This document shows, piece by piece, positions 35,885-44,148 of a stretch of DNA of 64,000 nucleotides. This DNA comes from Nakamurella endophytica (GTDB taxonomy: Bacteria; Actinomycetota; Actinomycetes; Mycobacteriales; Nakamurellaceae). The translations under genes and the position numbers were made by a program. The notes under the pieces are model-generated. The model saw nothing but the letters and a program-made list of their open reading frames with translations. It was not told the DNA's origin and did not search any database. Position 1 is the first letter of the stretch. The number at the start of each line of letters is the position of its first letter. The DNA lies in the NCBI RefSeq assembly GCF_014646215.1, contig NZ_BMNA01000004.1, positions 462,125-526,124 on the forward strand, given 5' to 3'.

Positions 35885-38133
35885 CCGGTCCGTCCCCGCG
35901 CGTGCTGGGCCGGCTGCGCGTCCTGGACGGCCGGCCGGTCAACCTGGACGGGTTCTCGGTGCCCGACGCGGAGAACGGGCTCGTCGCACTGGCCAGCCCG
36001 GACGATCCCGAACCCTCGCTGGTGGTGCGGGACGGTCGCGTCGTCGAGCTGGACGGCGTCCCGGAGGCCGACTTCGACGTCCTGGACGCCTTTCTCGCCG
36101 AGTACGGGTTGGACCTGGCGGTGGCGGACGAGGCCATGGCCGTGGACGACGTCGAGTTCGCCCGTCGGACGTGCGACTTCACCGTGCCGCGCGACGAGAT
36201 CGTCCGGCTGGTCGCCGGTATGACCCCGGCCAAGCTGGCCCGCATCGTGGCCCTGATGACCCCGGTCGAGCTGCAGCTGGCCGTGGCGAAGATGCGGGTC
36301 CGCCGCACGCCGTCGATCCAGGCGCACGTGACGAACCAGCTCGACGATCCGCTGCTGCTGGCCGCGGACGCGGCCAGCGCGGTGGCGTACGGGTTCCGGG
36401 AGGTCGAGACGACCGTGCCGGTGCTCGCCGACGCGCCCTCCAACGCGGTGGCCGTGCTCATCGGCAGCCAGGTCGGCGTGCCGGGTGCGCTGGCCCAGTG
36501 CTCCATCGAGGAGGCCCTGGAGCTGCGGCTGGGCCTGCGCGGGCTGACCACCTACGCCGAGACGGTGTCGATCTACGGGACCGAGCAGGTCTTCGTCGAC
36601 GGTGACGACACCCCGTTCTCCAAGGCCCTGCTCACCTCGGCCTACGCCAGCCGGGGTCTGAAGATGCGGGTCACCAGCGGCGCCGGTTCGGAAGTCCTGA
36701 TGGGCGCCGCGGAGCGCCGGTCGATGCTGTTCCTGGAGTCCCGTTGCGTCCTGCTGGCCCGGGCGATGGGCAGCCAGGGCGTGCAGAACGGCGGCATCGA
36801 CGGGGCGGCCATCGTCGCCTCGGTGCCCGAGGGCATGAAGGAACTGCTCGCCGAGAACCTGATGGTGATGATGCGGGACCTGGAGTCGTGCTCCGGGAAC
36901 GACACTCTCGTCTCCGAGTCGGACATCCGGCGGGCCGCCCACACGGTCCCGCTGTTCCTGGCCGGTTCCGACTACATCTTCTCCGGGTACGGCTCGATCC
37001 CCCGTTACGACAACACCTTCGCCATCTCGAACTTCAACTCCGAGGACATCGACGACTACCTGGTGCTGCAGCGCGACTGGGGCGTCGACGGTGGGCTGCG
37101 CAGCGTGTCGGCCGCGCACCTGGAGCAGGTGCGCCGGCGGGCTGCCCGGGCGGCGCAAGCCGTGTACCGCGACCTGGGGCTGGCCGACTACGACGACAGC
37201 CGGGTCGAGGACGTCGTGTTCGCCAACGGTTCCCGGGACCTGCCGCCGGTCCACCCGATGCTGGTGGCGGAGGCGGCCCGGGCGATCGAGGCCCGCAGGC
37301 TCTCGGTGGTCGACGTCATCGCCTCGCTGGGTCGCACGGGTTTCACCGAGGAGGCCGAGCACATCGCCGCGCTGACCCGCTGCCGGCTGACCGGGGACCA
37401 CCTGCAGACCGCCGCGATCTACACCGAGGATCTGACGGTGCTGTCCAAGATCACCGACCCCAACGACTACCGCGGCCCCGGAACGGGATACCGCATGTCG
37501 GAGTCGCGGCGGGCGGAAGTGGACGGCATCCGCACCGCCAGGACCATCGCCCAGCTGACGGCCGACCAGGTCCCAGGGCCGGGCGCCGTCGACCTCGTCG
37601 AGGTCGGCGCCGCGGACACCGGGCACGACCCCCGCGAGGTGGTCGTCGGGGTCTCCCCGGCGTTCGCCCGCACCGTGTGGCTCGCCATGTCGGGGCTGAC
37701 GATCGGCGAGGTGCTGCGGCAGATCTCGGCCGGTCTGGAGGAGGAGAGCTGCCTGCTCCGGATCGTCCGCGTGCCCGCGACCATCGACCTCGGGATGATC
37801 GGCCTGACCGCGGCACGGCTGGCCGGTTCCGGTGTCTCGATCGGCCTGCAGGGCAAGGGCACCGCGCTGATCCACCGGCGGGACCTGGCTCCGCTGGCCA
37901 ACCTCGAGCTGTTCAGCGTCGCCCCGCTGGCCACCGCGCGGATGTACCGGCTGATGGGTCAGAACGCCGCCCGCCACGCCAAGGGCATGCGGCCCGTGCC
38001 GATCCTGTCCGGCGGGACCGAGCAGGCCATCACCGCCCGCTACCACGCGCGGTCGGTCGCCCTCACCACGCTGGAACGACGAGCATGCGAGCCCGGCGCC
38101 GCGCCGGTCGAGCTGCGCTGGGTGCGGCCGTGA
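35881..38133 (+). CDS. B12-dependent diol/glycerol dehydratase, fused large (alpha) and medium (beta) subunits
   Basis: A 750-residue protein. Residues 1-555 correspond to the large subunit (PduC/DhaB1), a TIM barrel. Active-site motifs known from Klebsiella are present: QAHVTN (Gln147, His149), FREVETTV, TTYAETVSIYGTE (Glu227), GSQGVQNGG, ESDIRRAAH (Asp348) and SGYGSIPRYDN (Ser368). Residues about 575-705 match the medium subunit (PduD/DhaB2), including VVVGVSPAF, LRQISAGLEEE and GIGLQGKGT-like SIGLQGKGTALIHRRDL. In the classical enzymes these are separate polypeptides. Adenosylcobalamin is the expected cofactor. It is coupled to the permease in front and to the gamma subunit behind. Confidence 0.9.
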   Translation: MTGPSPRVLGRLRVLDGRPVNLDGFSVPDAENGLVALASPDDPEPSLVVRDGRVVELDGVPEADFDVLDAFLAEYGLDLAVADEAMAVDDVEFARRTCDFTVPRDEIVRLVAGMTPAKLARIVALMTPVELQLAVAKMRVRRTPSIQAHVTNQLDDPLLLAADAASAVAYGFREVETTVPVLADAPSNAVAVLIGSQVGVPGALAQCSIEEALELRLGLRGLTTYAETVSIYGTEQVFVDGDDTPFSKALLTSAYASRGLKMRVTSGAGSEVLMGAAERRSMLFLESRCVLLARAMGSQGVQNGGIDGAAIVASVPEGMKELLAENLMVMMRDLESCSGNDTLVSESDIRRAAHTVPLFLAGSDYIFSGYGSIPRYDNTFAISNFNSEDIDDYLVLQRDWGVDGGLRSVSAAHLEQVRRRAARAAQAVYRDLGLADYDDSRVEDVVFANGSRDLPPVHPMLVAEAARAIEARRLSVVDVIASLGRTGFTEEAEHIAALTRCRLTGDHLQTAAIYTEDLTVLSKITDPNDYRGPGTGYRMSESRRAEVDGIRTARTIAQLTADQVPGPGAVDLVEVGAADTGHDPREVVVGVSPAFARTVWLAMSGLTIGEVLRQISAGLEEESCLLRIVRVPATIDLGMIGLTAARLAGSGVSIGLQGKGTALIHRRDLAPLANLELFSVAPLATARMYRLMGQNAARHAKGMRPVPILSGGTEQAITARYHARSVALTTLERRACEPGAAPVELRWVRP

Positions 38134-38471
38134 CCCCCGACGGCGACACGGTGACCGTGGCGGCGGCCGTCGACGGCACGCTGACCCTGGACGACGTCCG
38201 CATGGACCCGGCCGTGCTGCGCCACCAGGGCGAGGTCGCGCAGCGGCACGGCAACCCGCAGCTGGCCGAGAACCTCTTCCGCGCCGCGGAACTCGCCGTC
38301 CTCGAGGACGCCCGGGTGCTGGCGCTGTACGAGTCGCTGCGGCCCCACCGGTCCACCGGGGAGGAGCTCGACCGGCTGGCGGCCGGCCTGCGCGCCGACG
38401 GCGCCACCCGCTGCGCCGCCCTGGTGGAGTCGGCCGCGACCTGGTACCGCCGCCGCGGCCTGCTGCGGTGA
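38130..38471 (+). CDS. Diol/glycerol dehydratase small (gamma) subunit
   Basis: A 113-residue protein, somewhat shorter than the usual 140-170 residues because the N-terminal extension is missing. The family core is clear: LTLDDVRMDPAVLRHQGEVA, NPQLAENLFRAAELAVL, then YESLRPHRSTGEELDRLA and WYRRRGLL. In BMC-associated enzymes the extra N-terminal segment helps target the enzyme into the microcompartment; its absence agrees with a cytosolic enzyme. The GTG start overlaps the fused alpha-beta stop, and the stop overlaps the reactivase start. Confidence 0.9.
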   Translation: MTPDGDTVTVAAAVDGTLTLDDVRMDPAVLRHQGEVAQRHGNPQLAENLFRAAELAVLEDARVLALYESLRPHRSTGEELDRLAAGLRADGATRCAALVESAATWYRRRGLLR

Positions 38472-40177
38472 CCGGCAGCGGCCGGTTGCTCGCCGGCCTG
38501 GACATCGGCAACGCCACGACCGAACTGGTGCTCGCCGTCCCGTCGGGCTCCGGTCTGGAACCGGTGTGGCACGGCCAGGTACCGACCGCCGGCCGCAAGG
38601 GGGCGGAACCGTCGCTCCGGGCGGCGGCCACGCTGCTGGCGCAGGCCGAACGCGAGCTGCAGCGCAGCTGCTCGCTGGTGGCCCTGGCAGAGCTGCGTCC
38701 CGTCGACACCCGCATCGTCGCCGTCCGCCGGCGATCCCCGGCCGCCGCCGTGGTCAACGCGGTCCGTCCCGGCGCCAGCACGCCGGCGGGGACCGGGACG
38801 GCCGCCGGCCGCCACGTCCCGCTCGCCGACGTCGGGGCGTCCTGGGCCGCCGGGTCGGGCGAGGTCATCGTGTCGGTGCCGCCGGGCACGGACTTCGAGG
38901 ACGCCGCCGCCCGGATCAGCGCGGCCATGAGCGCCGGGCTCGCGGTCGTCGGGGTGCTGGTCGCCGAGGACGACGCCGTGCTCGTCCACAACCGGTTGCC
39001 GCGCCCGCTGCCGGTGGTCGACGAGGTCGACACCGACGGCATCCCGGCCGGCGTGCGGGTCGCCGTCGAGGTCGTCCCGGTGGGCAGCACCCGCCGGGTC
39101 CTCGCCGACCCCTTGGCGGTCGCGGCCGCGCTGGAGCTCCCGCCCGGCACGCACCACCGGGTGGCGGCCGCGACGCGCGAATTCGCGGACCTTCCGGCAC
39201 TGGCGCTGGTGGCCGGGGACGTCGACCGGGTGGTGCCGCCGCCTCGGCCGGATCTCCCCGACGTCCCGGAGGTCGCGGTGATCACCGCGGACGGGCGGCG
39301 GATCCCCGTCCCCGGGCCGGACCGGCCGGCCGTAGGCAGCGTGACGGGGCTGGCCGTCGGCGACCAGATCGAAGCGGTGTCCGACGTGTTCGCCGTCGAC
39401 CTGGCCACCGTCGACGACGGGGCGTGGCTGCGCCGGGGCGTCGCCCGGCTCGACACCACCGTGGTCGCCGCACTGGGCACCTTCGCGACGGCGGACACGG
39501 CGCGGCTGCTGGCGGACCTGACCGGCCGGCCGGTGCGCGTCGTCGCGGCGGAACACCACGCCGCCGCCGTCGGCGCCGCCAGCACTCCCGCCCTGCCGCC
39601 GGGCGCGGCCGTCTGCGACATCGGCGGCGGGACCGTCGATGTCGTCGACGGCGCGAAGGCCGTGGTTGCCGCCGGGGCCGGCGAGTTGATCACCCTCGCG
39701 GTGGCCTCGGCGCTGGACGTCCCGCGCGCCCTGGCCGAGCGGGTCAAGCGGACGGCGGCCGTCCACGTCGAGGCCCCGCACCTGGCCCACGAGGAGGACG
39801 GGCGCCGCACCTTTCTGGCGACCCAGGCCCCGCCCGCGGCGATCGGGCGGCTCTGCCACCGGCTCGACGGCGAGCTGCTGCCCTTCTCCGAACGGCTCGC
39901 GGCCGAGGAGTGGCGCAGCCTCCGGCTCGCCGTGAAGCGGGAGACGGTCGGCGTGAACATCTCCCGGTGCCTGACGGCGCTCGGCGGGACGTCGGCGGTG
40001 CTGGTGCTGGCCGGCGGTGGGGCGCTGGACGACGAGCTGGTCCGGACGGTCACCGACTCGCTGCGCGGCGCGGTGACGGTCGGGCGCGCGAACGTGGCCG
40101 GACGGTTCGGGCCCCGGTACGCGGTGGCCTGGGGCCTGGCGCAGATCGCGTCGGCGGGAGCGGAGGAGCGGACATGA
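38468..40177 (+). CDS. Diol dehydratase reactivase, large ATPase subunit
   Basis: A 569-residue actin-like ATPase of the PduG/DdrA type. The phosphate loop is LAGLDIGNATTELVLA; a second one is VCDIGGGTVDVVDG. The closing segment LVLAGGGALDDELVRTVTDS and the RYAVAWGLA end are typical. The reactivase swaps damaged cobalamin out of the dehydratase using ATP. It is slightly shorter than the usual 610 residues. No separate small subunit (PduH/DdrB) gene is seen, and no cobalamin adenosyltransferase is in the window. The GTG start overlaps the gamma-subunit stop. Confidence 0.9.
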   Translation: MTGSGRLLAGLDIGNATTELVLAVPSGSGLEPVWHGQVPTAGRKGAEPSLRAAATLLAQAERELQRSCSLVALAELRPVDTRIVAVRRRSPAAAVVNAVRPGASTPAGTGTAAGRHVPLADVGASWAAGSGEVIVSVPPGTDFEDAAARISAAMSAGLAVVGVLVAEDDAVLVHNRLPRPLPVVDEVDTDGIPAGVRVAVEVVPVGSTRRVLADPLAVAAALELPPGTHHRVAAATREFADLPALALVAGDVDRVVPPPRPDLPDVPEVAVITADGRRIPVPGPDRPAVGSVTGLAVGDQIEAVSDVFAVDLATVDDGAWLRRGVARLDTTVVAALGTFATADTARLLADLTGRPVRVVAAEHHAAAVGAASTPALPPGAAVCDIGGGTVDVVDGAKAVVAAGAGELITLAVASALDVPRALAERVKRTAAVHVEAPHLAHEEDGRRTFLATQAPPAAIGRLCHRLDGELLPFSERLAAEEWRSLRLAVKRETVGVNISRCLTALGGTSAVLVLAGGGALDDELVRTVTDSLRGAVTVGRANVAGRFGPRYAVAWGLAQIASAGAEERT

Positions 40178-40911
40178 GCAGGATCGTCGTCATCGGCGCG
40201 GCCAGCGGCATCGGTGCGGCCGGGGCCGCCGCCCTCGCCCGCGCCGGATGGGACGTGGCCGTCATCGACCGCGACGCCGAGGCGCTCGAGCGGACGGCCG
40301 CCGCCGTCGGCGCGACGGCCAGCGCCGTGGCGGACGTCGCGGACGACGCGGGGCTGCGGTCGGCGTTGGACCGGTGCGCCGATCGGCTCGACGGTGTCGA
40401 CGCGGTGTGGAGCAACGCCGGCGTGCAGGTCAACGGGACCGTCGAGACCGCGACCGTCGCGGAGTTCGACCTGTGCTGGACGGTCAACGTGCGCGCGCAC
40501 TTCCTCGTCGCGCAGTGGGCGGTCCCCCGACTCCGGACCGCGGGCGGCGGCTCCTTGCTCGTCACCGCCTCGAACGCGGGGCTCCAGCCGGAGAGCGGCA
40601 TGGTGGCCTACTCGACGACCAAGGCAGCCGCCGTGCAGCTGGTCAAGCTGCTGGCCCGCGACCACGCCCGCGACGGCATCCGGGTCAACGCGCTCTGCCC
40701 CGGCTACGTCGACACCCCGTTCAACGCGCCGGTCTGGGAGAGCTACGGCGGCCGGGAGAGCTTCCTGTCCCAGGTGGGCGCCACCATCCCGCTCGGTCGG
40801 ATGTCCACACCCGACGAGGTGGCCGGCCACGTGCGCTTCCTGCTCTCGCCGGAAGCGTCGTTCGTCACCGGTCAGGCGTTCGTCGCCGACGGGGGTGAGC
40901 TGGTCGGCTGA
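40174..40911 (+). CDS. Short-chain dehydrogenase/reductase at the end of the dehydratase operon
   Basis: A 245-residue classical SDR. Cofactor loop VIGAASGIGAAGAA, NAG motif SNAGVQVNGTV, catalytic Ser in VTASNAGLQ and YxxxK in YSTTKAAAVQL are present, with FVTGQAFVADGG at the end. The Asp in VIDRDAEAL after the second strand suggests NAD use. It overlaps the reactivase stop (ATGA). It may reduce or oxidise the aldehyde formed by the dehydratase or the alcohol precursor. A hairpin lies 25 bases after its stop. Confidence 0.92.
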   Translation: MSRIVVIGAASGIGAAGAAALARAGWDVAVIDRDAEALERTAAAVGATASAVADVADDAGLRSALDRCADRLDGVDAVWSNAGVQVNGTVETATVAEFDLCWTVNVRAHFLVAQWAVPRLRTAGGGSLLVTASNAGLQPESGMVAYSTTKAAAVQLVKLLARDHARDGIRVNALCPGYVDTPFNAPVWESYGGRESFLSQVGATIPLGRMSTPDEVAGHVRFLLSPEASFVTGQAFVADGGELVG

Positions 40912-40935
40912 GCCGCCGCCATCGGAGTGGGCCAG

Positions 40936-40954
40936 CGAGCGTTACACACGCTCG
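40936..40954 (+). terminator. Hairpin after the dehydratase operon
   Basis: CGAGCGT-TACAC-ACGCTCG forms a perfect 7-bp stem with a 5-base loop 25 bases after the SDR stop. No T-run follows, so it is a weak intrinsic terminator candidate. It also marks the approximate left border of the island. Confidence 0.45.
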
Positions 40955-41268
40955 AGGACTCGTGCGCGTTGGACGTCGATGCAGCCGGTTCCCGGTTCGG
41001 ACGACCCACTTAAGTGCAGTCAGCCCCACCGTGCGGACCATCCCCCCGCTCGACCAAGGTGCAGTGGATACCACGCCACCGGAGCTAGGACGCGAAAGGG
41101 CCGTGGCGATCGAGATCCCGCGGCCCGCGCGTCTGCCGAGGATCTGGGTTCTCGCACCGGCCTGACGACCTGAAACGGTCTACCCCTGCAGGGCGCTCCC
41201 CTGCATGTACACTCCGGACGAAACGGATAGCGGTGTTGCGCTTGCGCCACCGCAGGAGGACGACCAAC
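40955..41268. promoter_or_regulatory. Leader and promoter region of the NACHT gene
   Basis: No gene is seen in these 314 bases. Near the NACHT start there is a palindrome CCCTGCAGGG (41184-41193), a direct repeat CCCCTGCA (41183 and 41198) and a TACACT hexamer (41208-41213) that could be a -10 box. The repeat sits where a -35 box or operator would be expected. Confidence 0.4.
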
Positions 41269-42717
41269 GTGGCTGATGCTCGACTGGAATTGCGGGACGG
41301 ACTGACGGTCATAGCGTCGGTACTTGCAGTCGCGGCAGGCATAGCTCTAAACGTCTTTACTGGCGTGTCAAATAGGGCTTCCTTCTGGGCCCTTCTGTCC
41401 ATCATTCTCGCGGTCACTGGTGCAGCGCTCGCATATCGGAGCCTCACGGCAGCGAAGCGTCAGGGGTATGTACGAATAGAGATGTCTAATAGGCGTGCCG
41501 CCATTCACCTTGTGCGGGCGCAACTGACCCATGGCGGCGTTGTGAGTATCAAGTTGCCGGGCTTGCTTGAGCGGCATCGGTCCCTTCTCGTGGAGAAGGC
41601 GTCAGGTGCGAACACCGAGTCGACACACGCAAGCGCGCTCATCGCATCGCTTGCCAACGATCCCAAGAGTACGTTTGTTGTGGGGTACGCAGGAGCCGGT
41701 AAATCAACACTGTTGAGGTACCTCGCTACCACCATGTGCAGCTTGGCTGAAGCCGATGATGGCGACATGCGGCGCAAGTTGCCTCTCCTGCTGTCGTGTA
41801 GCGATTGGTCCGGTACTAGTCCGTTACCGACCTGGACTTGTCATCAGGCGGCCAGAACTTACCGCCTAAGCGAGCACACTGTTGAGAGGTGGATGTCGAA
41901 CGGTTCTGTTATGTTGTTGTTCGATGCTATTGATCAATTGCCAGAAGCGGCCTCGCGGGCGTTCGTTGAACAGATGAATTCATGGCTGGAGCGTGTCGCC
42001 ACCCTAAGGGTAGTTTTGGCGTGTCGAGACGACGCCTACAGGATGGTATTTTCTCAAATCCATCACGACCGAGTCGCACACCTTGAACCGTTGACACAAG
42101 AAGACGCAAAGGAGTATCTCGGGCAAACTTTGCAACAAACCACCGGCAACTCTGGAATGACCCGAAAAGCGAATGGAATCGTCGATGCCCTGGCTCGACG
42201 AGGCGAACTTACTCCCGCGGCCGTCGCACTCTTGGAGGCTTCGCTTAAACAAGAACCGAACGAACAATCGACAATCTCTCTTGCCGCTACCGAGCCTAAG
42301 GCTGCCACCACCATCTCCGAGAATTCGGTCCAGGTTCCGGAGGTTGTTGGACATGTTAGTCGCCAGGCGTCGCCACCCCGGGTCGAGTGGGCGACCCTGG
42401 CCGTGACTCAAGCGGCAACACCGGAAGATGCCGCCATCAAGTTGCATGAAATAGTGAGTACCGAGCTCCTCGAACCAAGGTCTTACGGTGACGATTCAAA
42501 GCCGGTGGTGCTAACTGCTGACGAGCAGGAAGTGCTGGATGAGTTACGCAAGTCGATAGCGGCTCTCGACGAGTATCGCATAAGCTCGCTATCCGCCGTA
42601 CCCCTTCACCGCTGTCGAGAGGCAATTGACGGCTTGCGGTCTAAAGGCATCATTGAGCTTGTACTGACGCACGGCGTAACCCGCTATTCGGTATCCGCTG
42701 TCGTAAGTACACGATAG
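41269..42717 (+). CDS. Membrane-anchored NACHT-type STAND NTPase
   Basis: A 482-residue protein. Two hydrophobic helices lie at about residues 12-31 and 38-57. The NTPase domain has Walker A GYAGAGKST (139-147), a Walker B segment VMLLFDAIDQLPEA (214-227) and the VVLACRDDAY strand (about 248-257) with the Arg typical of NACHT/STAND proteins. The C-terminus (about 415-482) looks like a winged helix (VLDELRKSI, RCREAIDGLRSKGIIELV). The GTG at 41269 follows an AGGAGG ribosome binding site. Bacterial NACHT proteins are known anti-phage sensors; the position in a decayed prophage island fits defence. Base use is much less GC-rich than the flanking genes. The adjacent membrane-protein gene starts directly after its stop. 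Confidence 0.85.
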   Translation: MADARLELRDGLTVIASVLAVAAGIALNVFTGVSNRASFWALLSIILAVTGAALAYRSLTAAKRQGYVRIEMSNRRAAIHLVRAQLTHGGVVSIKLPGLLERHRSLLVEKASGANTESTHASALIASLANDPKSTFVVGYAGAGKSTLLRYLATTMCSLAEADDGDMRRKLPLLLSCSDWSGTSPLPTWTCHQAARTYRLSEHTVERWMSNGSVMLLFDAIDQLPEAASRAFVEQMNSWLERVATLRVVLACRDDAYRMVFSQIHHDRVAHLEPLTQEDAKEYLGQTLQQTTGNSGMTRKANGIVDALARRGELTPAAVALLEASLKQEPNEQSTISLAATEPKAATTISENSVQVPEVVGHVSRQASPPRVEWATLAVTQAATPEDAAIKLHEIVSTELLEPRSYGDDSKPVVLTADEQEVLDELRKSIAALDEYRISSLSAVPLHRCREAIDGLRSKGIIELVLTHGVTRYSVSAVVSTR

Positions 42718-43416
42718 ATGGCACTTGCAGCAGCTATTGCCAGCACCATTGGTGCAGGGCTATCGGCAATTGAAGCGACCAACGCCTTGCGCCAAATTCC
42801 ACCGCTTAATGCAGTCATCTGGCTAGTGGTGCTAAGCTGTTTCGACGCTGCCGGCAGCCTCGTTGCGTTCGCCCTGCTTAACGAGGCTTTCGGAGAGGTA
42901 GAATGGTTTACGGCGCCTATTGCCGTGATGGCCGCCGGTTTGAGCGGGCCGGCACTATTGCGTGCCCAATTGGCGCTCATTGGTAGCGGTCAAGAGGCTG
43001 CTTATTGGGGTCCGGCTAATCGATATCGCAACTTGCGAGCACGGTTAGAGAGCCGCATTGCGGACAACATCGCGGTCTCCAAAAGCTCCTGGATGACGAA
43101 TAAGGCTATGCCGTGTATAGCCTTTGTTCTACTGTTCGAACTATCAACACAAGTACACACCTATCTCAACAATAGTGATTCGCTCCTGCCGGACGATCGG
43201 GCGCGACTCGAGCTTTACTTGATGGAAACGATCAATGGCAATGCAAGAGGCCTTGACAAGAAGCGTGCAATCGCGCAATATCTTGATGACAACGGATGTT
43301 ACTCGTGCCTAAAAGCCGTTGTGCGCAAGGGGCGACTTCGTCAGAAAGCTGACCGAACCGGGGCTTTGGATCGACGGCTGGTTGACGACCTAATAGCTGA
43401 GAACAGCCGCCACTAA
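42718..43416 (+). CDS. Membrane protein of unknown function, paired with the NACHT gene
   Basis: A 232-residue protein not recognised as a known family. Three hydrophobic segments are seen near residues 2-20, 32-56 and 61-86, then a soluble C-terminal part with a conserved-looking DDNGCYSCLKAVVRKGRLRQ segment. Its ATG comes immediately after the TAG of the NACHT gene and has no good ribosome binding site, so it depends on translational coupling. Being a membrane protein tied to a membrane-anchored sensor, it might be the effector that damages the membrane, or an anchor. That role is inference. GC content is as low as in the NACHT gene. Confidence 0.7.
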   Translation: MALAAAIASTIGAGLSAIEATNALRQIPPLNAVIWLVVLSCFDAAGSLVAFALLNEAFGEVEWFTAPIAVMAAGLSGPALLRAQLALIGSGQEAAYWGPANRYRNLRARLESRIADNIAVSKSSWMTNKAMPCIAFVLLFELSTQVHTYLNNSDSLLPDDRARLELYLMETINGNARGLDKKRAIAQYLDDNGCYSCLKAVVRKGRLRQKADRTGALDRRLVDDLIAENSRH

Positions 43417-44148
43417 AGTCGCATTAGTGCTCTTCGTCGGGATTTCCGCCAACACCTCGCGGTAGGCGCACTGGCGACGCAGATGCCGTCTTGAGCGCTT
43501 AGATCTGACGAGTCGTAGCGCCATGGGCCTTCCACCCAATGCCCGGACCGACGCGGCAGTCAAGATCCTTGTCGCTCCTCCGGCGGGGCAAATATAGCGA
43601 AGGACCGGTGCCGAGCGCTGCCGCACGCGCACCAGGGCGGTTGATGTACTCAGCACTAGTGCCGCCCGCCGCAATCTCCGATAGGCAACAGTCTCTAGAT
43701 GCGCGTCTATACGCCGTCTCGCTTGGCCGTGAAGGATCATACTAATCCGAGGACGGCTACCTGTTGGTTCACCGGACGCATCCGGGGGACCGGCCAATTC
43801 CTGCTCTTCTTAAGCGCTGGTGTGGTCGGCCCTCGCGATCTGGTCGCTGGTGCGCGTCGTGCGGATCGAGCTGCGGCTCCGGCGACGCCGCGCCGTTGCA
43901 GCCGGCCACCCGCGAGGCCGGTGGCTCGCTTCCACACCCGCGCCTGTATCGGCGGCTCGCGTTCGACAGGCCCACCGAGCGTGTGAAGTGGTCTCATACG
44001 CCTGCGGTCGGTATGGTGCGGGAAGCGCCCGAGATCCAGGTCGAGGGGGAGTGGGTCGGACGGCGGACGGGTACGACGACTGCGTGACCGGCGTAGCCAC
44101 GCTAACCCTCGAGCAGCCGCGGACAAACTGCCGGCGGCACTTTAAGCA
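43417..44148. other. Gene-poor stretch in the island
   Basis: About 730 bases with no gene that can be supported. Short open frames occur on both strands; the best plus-strand one (43820-44155) begins with a hydrophobic run MWSALAIWSLVRVVRIELRL but resembles no family. It probably holds decayed mobile-element DNA. Confidence 0.45.

Noticed and set aside
35824-40830. 1668-codon minus-strand frame opposite the dehydratase operon
   Set aside because: Low-complexity translation, no motif, and entirely antisense to the dehydratase, reactivase and SDR genes.
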